Origin: Hyphomicrobium sp.
Lineage (GTDB): Bacteria; Pseudomonadota; Alphaproteobacteria; Rhizobiales; Hyphomicrobiaceae
DNA length: 64,000 nucleotides
NCBI RefSeq assembly: GCF_019753045.1
Contig: NZ_JAIELN010000011.1
Span: forward strand, 62,001-126,000
Direction of reading: 5' to 3'
Shown piece by piece: positions 55,614-63,588 of this stretch. A program made the position numbers and the translations under genes. The notes under the pieces are model-generated. The model did not search any database. It was not told the DNA's origin and saw only the letters and a program-made list of their open reading frames with translations. How positions within the stretch are numbered: the first letter of the stretch is position 1; each line of letters begins with the position of its first letter.

Positions 55614-56642
55614 GTGACCGACCTCCAAGCCGATCAAGTTGCTTCCAAAACAGACGCTCCGCTCACCAATGCAAGGGCGGCTGCCAGAGCCTGGCTCGAA
55701 GCCGGGCGGCCCGTTGCCATGGCGACGGTGATCGACACCTGGGGCTCGGCGCCCGTCCGCGCCGGCGGCCAAATGGCGATCGCCGATATCGACGAGTTTC
55801 AGGGCTCGGTTTCCGGAGGCTGCGTCGAAGCCGACGTCATCGCCGCGGGCATAGACGTCATCGAAAACGGCAAACCGCAGATCTTGAGCTTCGGCATCGC
55901 CGACGAGACCGCCTGGCGCTCCGGCCTCGCCTGCGGCGGCAAGATACGCGTCTACGTCTCGCGGCTCGACCCGGGAACCGACCTCGAATTCATCAAGCGA
56001 TTGGACGAAGCCACGGCCAACCGGTCCCCACTCGTGATTGCGACGCGTCTCTCGGACGGCGCCCGCGAGATCCACGATGGAACCGCAGCCACCGACCCGG
56101 CAATTGCCGAAACGGTCCGCCGCGCCCACAGCGCCGTCGACAAGAGCGGAGAGACATTCCTGCACGCGTTGACGCCGCCGCCACGCATCATCATCGTCGG
56201 CGCAACGCACATCGCCCAGCATCTCGCGACGATGGCGACGGCAGCCGGATACGACGTCAAGGTGATCGATCCGAGAACCGCGTTTGCAAGCCCCGCACGT
56301 TTCGATCCCTCGCAGATCATCGCCGGATGGCCGGAAGAGTGCTTCAGGAAAATGACCGCCGATCCGTTCTCGGCAGTCGTGACGCTGACCCACGTCAATC
56401 ATATCGACGACGAAGCTCTGTCCGTCGCGCTCAAATCACCCTGCCGTTACATCGGCGCGCTCGGCTCGCGAAGAACGCACGCAAAGCGCGTCGCCCGTCT
56501 GCAGGCCGCCGGTTTTACCGACGCCGACATCGCGCGCATTAACGCCCCCGTGGGTCTCGATATCGAAGCCGAGACGGCAGGAGAAATAGCAACCTCGATC
56601 CTGGCGCAGATCATCTCGGCATTCCGGAAAGCGCCGGAGTGA
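55614..56642 (+). CDS. XdhC/CoxI family protein
   Basis: 342 residues from a GTG. XdhC proteins bind molybdenum cofactor and help sulfurate and insert it into xanthine dehydrogenase-type enzymes. The N-terminal XdhC_CoxI domain (~20-105) has '[13 protein letters not shown]' and '[14 protein letters not shown]', and a Rossmann-like C-domain (~180-310) has '[22 protein letters not shown]' and '[15 protein letters not shown]'. No molybdo-hydroxylase gene is in the window. It overlaps the next gene by 4 bp (GTGA). Confidence 0.92.
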   Translation: MTDLQADQVASKTDAPLTNARAAARAWLEAGRPVAMATVIDTWGSAPVRAGGQMAIADIDEFQGSVSGGCVEADVIAAGIDVIENGKPQILSFGIADETAWRSGLACGGKIRVYVSRLDPGTDLEFIKRLDEATANRSPLVIATRLSDGAREIHDGTAATDPAIAETVRRAHSAVDKSGETFLHALTPPPRIIIVGATHIAQHLATMATAAGYDVKVIDPRTAFASPARFDPSQIIAGWPEECFRKMTADPFSAVVTLTHVNHIDDEALSVALKSPCRYIGALGSRRTHAKRVARLQAAGFTDADIARINAPVGLDIEAETAGEIATSILAQIISAFRKAPE

Positions 56643-57250
56643 AGCTGGCCGCGGTCATTCTCGCCGCCGGAAGCTCGACGCGCTTCGAGAATGGTCACAA
56701 GCTGCTCGTGGAGATCGATGAAGTCCCGATCGTCAGGCGCGTCTGTTCCGCCCTCGCACAATCGAAAATCGATGACATAATTTTAGTGACCGGCGGAAGT
56801 GACGACCGAGTTGCAAAGGCCGCTGGACAAGGCCGCTGGCGGGTCGTCGAAAACCCTGACGCTGGCGAAGGACTTTCCACGTCACTTCGTGCCGGGCTTC
56901 GCAATGTCGACCGCACTGCCGACGGCCTCCTCATCGCGCTCGCCGACATGCCGGGACTATCGAGTGCCTTGGTTGATAAATTGGTGTCGGCTTTTGAGAT
57001 CAACCCTGATGCGATCGTCTTTCCCGCCTCGCCGGACGGTCGCCGGGGCCATCCGATCATCTGGCCCCGCTCGCTCTTCGCGGCACTTGAGGGAGTGAGC
57101 GGCGATAAAGGCGGACGGGAGATCTTAGCCCAGCATCAAGATCTTTTGTGCCCGGTCGCGTGCGAGGACCCGGGCGCCTTCGCCGACATCGACACCCGCG
57201 CTGATCTCGCAACGTTTATCGCGCCGGATCAGCCGACGCGCCGCAAGTGA
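56639..57250 (+). CDS. MobA-like nucleotidyltransferase
   Basis: 203 residues from a GTG inside the previous stop. The N-terminus 'LAAVILAAGSSTRFENGHKLL' is the nucleotide-binding signature of MobA/MocA enzymes, which add CMP or GMP to molybdopterin. 'LIALADMPGLSSALVDKLV' and 'GHPIIWPRSLF' follow. It is most like MocA-type cytidylyltransferases; the exact nucleotide is not certain. Coupling to XdhC supports molybdenum-cofactor maturation. The last 22 bp overlap the convergent DUF1513 gene. Confidence 0.9.
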   Translation: MKLAAVILAAGSSTRFENGHKLLVEIDEVPIVRRVCSALAQSKIDDIILVTGGSDDRVAKAAGQGRWRVVENPDAGEGLSTSLRAGLRNVDRTADGLLIALADMPGLSSALVDKLVSAFEINPDAIVFPASPDGRRGHPIIWPRSLFAALEGVSGDKGGREILAQHQDLLCPVACEDPGAFADIDTRADLATFIAPDQPTRRK

Positions 57251-58341
57251 TTGTCGAACGAGATGTCTTGGAGCTCGTGCTCCGTGATCGTCGAAGCGCG
57301 CGCCGTTTCGTAACGCACGACGCCGAAGCCCGATGACGCCGCGAAATCTTGCTGGCCCTCGGGCGCAATTCCGCACACGTCCTTCAAGTTGCTCTGCCCC
57401 ACGACGGTTGCGGTCGTCGTATCGACGTAGAGCACATGTCCGGCTTTCGGAGCGCTGGCCGCGATGTAGCGCCCGTCGGCGCTCACCGCCATCGCGCCGA
57501 TATATCCCTTGAGATCGCTGCCGCCCTTCCCCTGCGGCTCGATGAGCTTCGGCGCACGATCCACACCCGCGCTGCCGACGAGCTGCGGCGTCTCGCTCGG
57601 GCTGCCTTCCCATTGGGCGCCGAACCACACGAGGCCCGTGGCGTCCTGCGTGACGTGGCGAATGGAAAGCGATTGGAGATCGCCCGTCATCGTGTGCTTG
57701 GCGATCAGCTTCCCGCTTTCACGATCGACGAACGCCAGCGATGGTTCCATCGTATCGACGTTCAGATTCTCGCGCCCGGCATCCGGCACGGTGTCGAGAC
57801 CGCCGTTCCCGACGGCAATCGTCTTGCCGTCAGCCAGCAACATGATCTCGTGCGGCCCCGTACCGTAACTCGGATGTTCGCCGATTTTCTTGAAACCCGA
57901 AGCGACATCGTAAATGCCGATCACGCCGTCGCCGCTGTCGATATCGTTTTCGGAAGCGTAGAGCACCCGGCCGTCCTGCGAGAAGCTGCCGTGACCGAAG
58001 TAATGCCGCCCCTCGCCCGGCGTGAAGACAACCGGCTGACGCGTCGTTTCCAGATCGAAAGCGACCCCGAAGGCTCCCGGCCGCCGCGCAAAGACCGCAA
58101 CCTTGTTCGAGGGCCGGTGAATGGCGATGTCATGTCCACGGCCCGAGAGCGGAACGTCCCTGAGGACGGATCCGTCAGCGCGAAGAAGAAGAACCGTGTA
58201 CGAGCCGTCCGCGCGACGGGCGGCCGTCACGTAGGCGATATCGTTTGCACCCAATGCGAGCGCGCCGCGCATCGGCGTCGCGCCGACGAACGCGAGCGTG
58301 CCGAGCAACAACGACCTGCGGTCAATCGCCATCGAGTTCAT
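57229..58341 (-). CDS. DUF1513 periplasmic protein (beta-propeller-like)
   Basis: 370 residues. An N-terminal 'DRRSLLLGTLAFVGATP' with consecutive Arg8-Arg9 and a hydrophobic stretch looks like a Tat-type signal. The mature part shows repeated beta-strand blocks with 'HDIAIHRPSNKVAVFARRPG', 'GHGSFSQDGRVLYASEND' and 'GPHEIMLLADGKTIAVGNGG', which resemble propeller blades and contain conserved His-containing turns. DUF1513 genes accompany imelysin genes in many proteobacteria; a role in iron handling is inferred from that. Last gene of the operon, overlapping imelysin 2 by ~20 bp. Confidence 0.9.
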   Translation of the reverse strand: MNSMAIDRRSLLLGTLAFVGATPMRGALALGANDIAYVTAARRADGSYTVLLLRADGSVLRDVPLSGRGHDIAIHRPSNKVAVFARRPGAFGVAFDLETTRQPVVFTPGEGRHYFGHGSFSQDGRVLYASENDIDSGDGVIGIYDVASGFKKIGEHPSYGTGPHEIMLLADGKTIAVGNGGLDTVPDAGRENLNVDTMEPSLAFVDRESGKLIAKHTMTGDLQSLSIRHVTQDATGLVWFGAQWEGSPSETPQLVGSAGVDRAPKLIEPQGKGGSDLKGYIGAMAVSADGRYIAASAPKAGHVLYVDTTTATVVGQSNLKDVCGIAPEGQQDFAASSGFGVVRYETARASTITEHELQDISFDNHLRRVG

Positions 58342-59392
58342 TGAACCCCACAGTCAGCTTGGCCGCCACCGACAGCCTGTTGGACACCATGTTGCGAAGG
58401 CCGTTTGCCCGGTCGAAAATTTCACGCGGCGTCGGAGAATCGTCGCGCTCCATATGCGATGAATGACCGCCCGCGCCGTCGCTCGCCTCGAGCGCGCGCC
58501 AGGTTCCTGCAACCCAATCTTTCATCCATCGCCTCTCGGGCGGCAGATAGCTTTCGAGCTGCAAGGCATCGTAAAGCTGGTGCAGTGACGCGATGTATGC
58601 GGCATAAAACGGCTTCTGAAGCCCCGACTTGTCGTACGGCGGCTTCAGCCGGATCTTGGGATCGATCTGCGGCTTGATCTGAAGATCCGCCATCAGCGAC
58701 AGCCCGACGATCAAAGCCTTGACGACCTCGACCGCGGCTTCACTGTCATTCTTGTAAGTGTCGTTCTCCGGCCCCGGATGAAGCATCTTGTCGGCCCAGC
58801 CGCCGGGCTTTTCCCATTCCGTTGAGACTTCACCCACGAGGCGAACGATGTTCCCGGCAATCGCCTTCGCGACGACGCAACGATAACGCGCAGCCTCGTC
58901 CGGCCCGAGCGGCACGTCTTTATCCTGGATCAGATATTCAAGTGCGACGAGACCCTGCACAGCCGCGCTCTGCTTGGCGAGCGCCCCAGGCTGAGCAATC
59001 GCATCATCCTTCGCCGTCAGGATGAGGCGCATCTGCCGCCCGAGAAAACCGCGCGGGTCAGGCCAGAATGAAATCTGCTCGCGACGGCCTTTTTCCAGCA
59101 TTGGCCCGAAGCGAAGAAAATCGATTCCGGCATAGGCTTCGACCGCTTTCGCAAATTGCTGTGAAAGCTGCTGCCGCGATTCCGCCGATCCGCTTTTGCA
59201 AACGCTTTCAACAGCAGCCGGCAAAGGCTCTGCGGCAGCCTTCAGAGCGTCGATGTGCGGAATGATGTGCTGCTCGATAGCCGCCTTCACCATCGCTGCG
59301 TGGCTGACCGGTTCGCTCGCCCTAACGCCGGCAACTTGGCTGATCAATGCGAGGAACGACAACCCGACCAGCAGCACTCTATGTACCATCAT
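58322..59392 (-). CDS. Imelysin-family protein 2
   Basis: 356 residues. A signal peptide (~1-25) is followed by the imelysin (M75) helical fold. At the position where class 1 members have GxHxxE this one has Gly147-Leu-Val-Ala-Leu-Glu152, so the motif histidine is Val149. A helical bundle with 'AVEAYAGIDFLRFGP' and 'PPLGPDEAARYRC'-type sequence spans the rest. Imelysins are periplasmic or outer-membrane proteins often regulated by iron; peptidase activity is doubtful. It starts with an ATGA overlap with the di-haem gene. Confidence 0.9.
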   Translation of the reverse strand: MMVHRVLLVGLSFLALISQVAGVRASEPVSHAAMVKAAIEQHIIPHIDALKAAAEPLPAAVESVCKSGSAESRQQLSQQFAKAVEAYAGIDFLRFGPMLEKGRREQISFWPDPRGFLGRQMRLILTAKDDAIAQPGALAKQSAAVQGLVALEYLIQDKDVPLGPDEAARYRCVVAKAIAGNIVRLVGEVSTEWEKPGGWADKMLHPGPENDTYKNDSEAAVEVVKALIVGLSLMADLQIKPQIDPKIRLKPPYDKSGLQKPFYAAYIASLHQLYDALQLESYLPPERRWMKDWVAGTWRALEASDGAGGHSSHMERDDSPTPREIFDRANGLRNMVSNRLSVAAKLTVGFNELDGD

Positions 59393-60552
59393 AACCCGTT
59401 CACATATTCGACGAGCCGCTTCTTGTCGTCAGGCGAGAGCGCCTCGAAAAGATTGCGGCTGCGTTCAGCTTCGCCGCGATGCTTCCCAATCGCTTCCTCG
59501 ACGGTCTCTGCCGACCCGTCATGAAGAAAACGCCGCTGCTCCGAAGGCAAGCGGTGACCGATAAGCGGTGCGGTTCGCCATTCCGATGATTTGACGCCCG
59601 GCTCTCCGACACCGTCATCGAGCCGAGGACCCATATCGTGAAGAAGCAGATCGGTGAAGGCCGGAATTTGCCGCCCATCGCGCGTTGCAAGCGTCGGCAC
59701 ATGACAACTGGCGCAACCGCTCGCCGCAAAAATCGCTTGGCCCTCCGAAGATTCAGCGTCCGCAGGCACCCGGAGCGTTTTGAGGTAGCTCTCGACCATT
59801 CTAAGCATCAGGGACGAAATTTCGCGCCCCTCGAACTCCGGGCTCTCGCCATTGGGCGCGGCCAGGCACTCGGTCTGGAGCTTCGTGCAATCGCCGTAAG
59901 GGAACGGCATTTTCGGACTGGACATGCCAATGTCGATCGCGAAAGCATGCGCGACCTGTTCGTCAAGCGTCACGTGCCCGGCTTTCCAGCCGTATCGCCC
60001 AATCCCCCGTGGCGTCACGTTCGCACGCCCCTTGATGCCGTCGCCGTTGCGATCGTCAGGATCGGCGCGCTTCAAAATCTCTTCGTCGGCAACGTCGTCG
60101 AACGCCGCCCTGCCAAACAGCGGGGGCGCGAGCCGAATGCCCGCGTGCATGCCGGCAGCCAGCGCCGGACCCTCCAAGTTGTATTTAAGCTCCGGAAGGA
60201 AGCGCGCCTGCCCCTCCGGCATCAATCCGGGCACGGCATTGGTTTGCAGCTGCAGCCCGTAATAGGGATCGGTCGCCCCACCGGCATTGCCGAAACGCAC
60301 GACAGCACCCGAAATATCGGCCTTCCCGTCATCGCGCGTCACGACGCGCGCACCTTCACCGCGCGAATGGCAGCCAGTGCAGGATCGCGACGAGAAAAGC
60401 GGCCCCAGTCCGTCGGTGGCTTTGGTCGAGGCCGGCGCGGGAATCCATTGACGGTCGAAAAGCGCCTTGCCGACGGCTGCATCGAGTTGGTCGGCGAGCG
60501 GCGCATAAGCAGGCACAAAGGTGAAAAAGAAAAGCGTAAGCGCAACGCGCAT
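59389..60552 (-). CDS. Di-haem DUF1111 cytochrome (thiol oxidoreductase-like)
   Basis: 387 residues from the ATG at 60552. A signal peptide (~1-22) exports it. Two c-type haem sites: Cys58-Thr-Gly-Cys61-His62 in the N-half and Cys280-Ala-Ser-Cys283-His284 in the C-half, as in the MauG/cytochrome c peroxidase-like superfamily. DUF1111 members are annotated as di-haem oxidoreductases; an electron-acceptor role for a neighbouring oxidase is plausible. It lies 8 bp after the multicopper oxidase gene and overlaps imelysin 2 by four bases. Confidence 0.93.
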   Translation of the reverse strand: MRVALTLFFFTFVPAYAPLADQLDAAVGKALFDRQWIPAPASTKATDGLGPLFSSRSCTGCHSRGEGARVVTRDDGKADISGAVVRFGNAGGATDPYYGLQLQTNAVPGLMPEGQARFLPELKYNLEGPALAAGMHAGIRLAPPLFGRAAFDDVADEEILKRADPDDRNGDGIKGRANVTPRGIGRYGWKAGHVTLDEQVAHAFAIDIGMSSPKMPFPYGDCTKLQTECLAAPNGESPEFEGREISSLMLRMVESYLKTLRVPADAESSEGQAIFAASGCASCHVPTLATRDGRQIPAFTDLLLHDMGPRLDDGVGEPGVKSSEWRTAPLIGHRLPSEQRRFLHDGSAETVEEAIGKHRGEAERSRNLFEALSPDDKKRLVEYVNGL

Positions 60553-60560
60553 GCGGCCCT

Positions 60561-62039
60561 TCACACGACCTCGATGTAGCCCATCATGCCGGCTTCTTGA
60601 TGTTCGAGAATATGGCAATGGAACATCCATTTTCCGGGATCGCCCGCAACGAAGCCGACCTCAATTCGCTCATTCGGGAGCAGGAGCACCGTATCGCAGC
60701 GAACACGCGGAATGCGACGCACGCTCGAATTCAATACTTCGAATGTATGCCCGTGAATATGGATCGGATGCGCCCGCGGCGTCGTGTTCTTCAACTCGAA
60801 AATATAGCTCTGCCCCGCCTTGAGAACGGCGAGCGGCGGTCCGAGATCCTTATGTTCGTGTCCCGGCCAAGCCTGCTTGTTGATCGCCCAGAACGTGTGC
60901 TTCGTGAGGCACAGCGGCCCAATCTCAATGCCCGAATTCGACGCGTTCTCCGCAATTGCAGCACCCGTCGGCGTGGCGGAAAATTCGATCGGTATACGCT
61001 GGGCGTTGGCCTCGTCGAGTTTCGCGAACGGCATGACCTTAAGGGGCGTCGCCTTGAACTTGCCCTTACGCTTCGCCGGCCCCTCGGACTTGAACTCTGC
61101 CAGAACGTACGGCTCCTTCGAAAAATAATCGAAGAGCTTCACGGACTGGCCCTTGGGCGCCGTGCGCAGCAAGACGTCGAGACGCATGGCGGTACCGAGC
61201 CGCCAGGATTCGAGCGGCATCGGCGGGATTCCGTTGCCGTCGACGGCGATGATTGCAGCTTCCGCGTTCTCGAACCCGATTTCGGATACGCGCATCGGAT
61301 CGAGATTGTAAAAGCGAATGCGGACGTCGGCCGACGATGGCACGGTGATGACCGGAGATTTCTCGCCGTTGACGGACCGGACTGTCCCGGCCGTGCCGCT
61401 ACGTGCGGCGCCCTCATCCGTCGTGAATGGCAGGAACGCACCGTCGGGCCCGATGCGCCAGTCCTTCATCAGCAGCACATATTCCGCGTCGGGCGGCGCG
61501 ATCTCGTCGCCCTCGACGATCAGCACACCAACCAAACCTCGCCCGAAATGCTCGGTCGAATTGCAGTGCGTGTGAAAGAAGAACGAGCCCGTGTCGGGCG
61601 GCACGAAGGAATAGCGCCCTTCCGCACCCGGAGGTATGGGCTGCTGCGTCATATACGGGACGCCGTCTTGATCGTTGGGAATGCGCAGGCCATGCCAGTG
61701 GATCGACGCGACCTCGCCCGCAACCGGCAAATTATTTTTGAAAACCGTATCGAACCGCTCACCGAGCTTGAGGCGCACGATCGGAAAGGTCGTGCCCTCT
61801 TCGAACGTCCACAACGGCAGCGTCTTGCCATCGAAACACGGCAACGCCGTCGGCCGCTCGGCAAGATCGAAGGTGACGGATTTGACGCCGTTTGCGATCG
61901 GCTTCGCGATAACTTCGGGCGTGCCGGCCGCCTTGGCTTTGGTTTTGGCTTCGACTGTCCTCGCGACGCCGAGGAAACCGGCGGCGGCACTTGCCGAAAA
62001 TGCTGCCGCACCGGCGATGAGGTCTCTGCGTGTCACCAT
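60561..62039 (-). CDS. Multicopper oxidase (Tat-exported)
   Basis: 492 residues. A Tat-type signal 'VTRRDLIAGAAAFSASAAAG' leads it to the periplasm. All copper motifs are present: HWHG (114-117), HTH (156-158), HPIHIHGH near ~440, and the C-terminal HCHILEH with His474, Cys475, His476, His480 and axial Met485. Three cupredoxin domains are expected. Multicopper oxidases couple substrate oxidation to reduction of O2 to water; Fe(II) (ferroxidase) or Cu(I) are the natural guesses here given the imelysin neighbours. It begins 47 bp after imelysin 1 ends. Confidence 0.94.
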   Translation of the reverse strand: MVTRRDLIAGAAAFSASAAAGFLGVARTVEAKTKAKAAGTPEVIAKPIANGVKSVTFDLAERPTALPCFDGKTLPLWTFEEGTTFPIVRLKLGERFDTVFKNNLPVAGEVASIHWHGLRIPNDQDGVPYMTQQPIPPGAEGRYSFVPPDTGSFFFHTHCNSTEHFGRGLVGVLIVEGDEIAPPDAEYVLLMKDWRIGPDGAFLPFTTDEGAARSGTAGTVRSVNGEKSPVITVPSSADVRIRFYNLDPMRVSEIGFENAEAAIIAVDGNGIPPMPLESWRLGTAMRLDVLLRTAPKGQSVKLFDYFSKEPYVLAEFKSEGPAKRKGKFKATPLKVMPFAKLDEANAQRIPIEFSATPTGAAIAENASNSGIEIGPLCLTKHTFWAINKQAWPGHEHKDLGPPLAVLKAGQSYIFELKNTTPRAHPIHIHGHTFEVLNSSVRRIPRVRCDTVLLLPNERIEVGFVAGDPGKWMFHCHILEHQEAGMMGYIEVV

Positions 62040-62086
62040 GCGAAGACCTCATCTGATACAACGGCTTTTGTTACGAGGCAGGTCAA

Positions 62087-63373
62087 CTATTTCGCCTTGG
62101 CGACCTTGGACGGATCATCGAGACTGTCCGAACCCTCGATCTTCACCTTGAGGTTCAGCGCAGCAACGACCGATTCGATGGCACGCGCCTGTGCGACGAG
62201 AGCATCGACGGCATCGAGGATGAGCTTGTTGCCTTCGTCGTTACCGGCAGCGAGCATCTGATCATACATCATTGCGCCGGAATCGGCCTTCGTTTTGATG
62301 GCAGTCATCTTTTCGAGCGTGGTCGCCATCGCTTCGTCGACGCGCTTTGCGGCATCGGGCGCCTTCGCACGCGCAAGTTCCGCAATGCTCGGACCGCTGA
62401 TCGGAGTGGAACCGTCGTATTTTCCGTTCCAAATCGCGGTCATTCCGACTTCGTCGTAATAGTGGCTGTTGTGCGTGTTGTTCGAGAAGCAATCATGCGC
62501 TTCTTCAGGATCATGCAGCAGCACGCCGAGCTTCATGCGCTCGCCCGCAAGCTCACCGTATGAAAGTGATCCGAGCCCCGTCAAAACGGTCGACAGCTGC
62601 GTGCTCTCGTCGAGACCAGCAAGGGCCTTACGCGCGGCACCATTCGGCTTCCAGTTCCCGGCCATCTCCGCGAGATCGTCAACGAGCAGACCCGACGCCG
62701 CCTTCAGATAGGCGCGGCGGCGATCGCAATTTTCGTGCGTGCAGTTCTTGAGATCGAAGTCGCTGGCTGCCCGTTCGCCCGATTTGACGCCGGGCTTGTG
62801 AAGGTTCTGGCCCCACAGCAAGAACTCGATCGCGTGATAACCGGTCCCGACGTTCGTCTCGACATCGAGCGCGCTGTTGAGTTTGGCGATGACCTTCTTG
62901 TCGATCTTCGAAGCGTCGAGAATTTTCGGTCCGAGGCGGATCTTCTTGTTGGCGATGATATTCGCCGTATAGAGAGGATTCTCTTCCTTGGTGTCGCCGT
63001 AGCTGTCCTTGTCGACGTAGTCGATCAAGCCTTCATCGAGCGGCCACGAGTTCACGTTGCCTTCCCAATCGTCGACGATCTTGTTGCCGAAACGAAAGCC
63101 TTCCGTCTGCATGTAGGGAATGCGCGAAGCTTTCCACGCCGCGCGTGCGGCCTCCAGGGTCTCCGCATTCGGCTTAGCCAGCAGCGCGTCGATCGATTTA
63201 TCGAGATCCTTGGCCTTGGCCAGGGCATCGCCGTAGATCGCATGCGCGAGGTCGCCATAATTCTTCATGATGTCTTTGGTCGCGGGCGCGGCGAAAGCGG
63301 GGGCCACCGTCATCAGAACCGCAGTCAGCGCGAATTGAGTTGCGCAGGCCCAGGCGAATGCCTTTTTCGACAT
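62087..63373 (-). CDS. Imelysin-family protein 1
   Basis: 428 residues. Signal peptide ~1-28 (PAFAAPA). The M75 motif is intact as Gly178-Tyr-His180-Ala-Ile-Glu183 in GYHAIEFLLWGQN. The protein is a helical bundle with about two duplicated halves ('EGFRFGNKIVDDWEGNVNSWP', 'HYYDEVGMTAIWNGKYDG'). Homologues such as P. aeruginosa IcmP lie in iron-regulated operons. It heads the five-gene operon, is divergent from the RirA-like gene, and has a well-formed promoter. Confidence 0.93.
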   Translation of the reverse strand: MSKKAFAWACATQFALTAVLMTVAPAFAAPATKDIMKNYGDLAHAIYGDALAKAKDLDKSIDALLAKPNAETLEAARAAWKASRIPYMQTEGFRFGNKIVDDWEGNVNSWPLDEGLIDYVDKDSYGDTKEENPLYTANIIANKKIRLGPKILDASKIDKKVIAKLNSALDVETNVGTGYHAIEFLLWGQNLHKPGVKSGERAASDFDLKNCTHENCDRRRAYLKAASGLLVDDLAEMAGNWKPNGAARKALAGLDESTQLSTVLTGLGSLSYGELAGERMKLGVLLHDPEEAHDCFSNNTHNSHYYDEVGMTAIWNGKYDGSTPISGPSIAELARAKAPDAAKRVDEAMATTLEKMTAIKTKADSGAMMYDQMLAAGNDEGNKLILDAVDALVAQARAIESVVAALNLKVKIEGSDSLDDPSKVAKAK

Positions 63374-63425
63374 CTCGGTCTCCGTAGCTGCTAGGTTTCG
63401 ACGGCACTAAATTCAGTGCGGGATC

Positions 63426-63437
63426 ACCGGATCCGGT
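63426..63437. promoter_or_regulatory. Palindrome downstream of the imelysin promoter
   Basis: ACCGGATCCGGT is a perfect 12-bp palindrome about +12 to +23 from the predicted start of imelysin 1 transcription. It is a likely second operator site. Confidence 0.5.
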
Positions 63438-63455
63438 TAATATTGACGGCGTAGG

Positions 63456-63484
63456 TATAGAATGCGGGTCGACCCGACTGTCAA
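63456..63484 (-). promoter_or_regulatory. Promoter of the imelysin operon
   Basis: Read on the minus strand, TTGACA (63484-63479) is 17 bases before TCTATA (63461-63456). The hexamers and spacing match the sigma-70-type consensus closely. The spacer contains a 12-bp perfect palindrome, which suggests repression by occlusion. The start of transcription would be near 63449, leaving a leader of ~75 nt. Confidence 0.7.
63465..63476. promoter_or_regulatory. Palindromic operator candidate in the promoter spacer
   Basis: CGGGTCGACCCG is a perfect 12-bp palindrome lying between the -35 and -10 boxes of the imelysin 1 promoter. A protein bound here would block RNA polymerase. The divergent Rrf2-family gene is the obvious candidate. 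Confidence 0.6.
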
Positions 63485-63588
63485 GTGAACTTGGATCGGT
63501 GCCGCCCCTTGCCACGCCGATAAGATTTGTGAAACAAGCAAGTCACGGACATTTGAGCCACGGCCGCGCGGCACCGGGTAAATTAAAG

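Noticed and set aside
60597-62261. 554-codon open frame antisense to the multicopper oxidase
   Set aside because: The minus strand has all copper motifs in order; the plus-strand product has no recognisable features.
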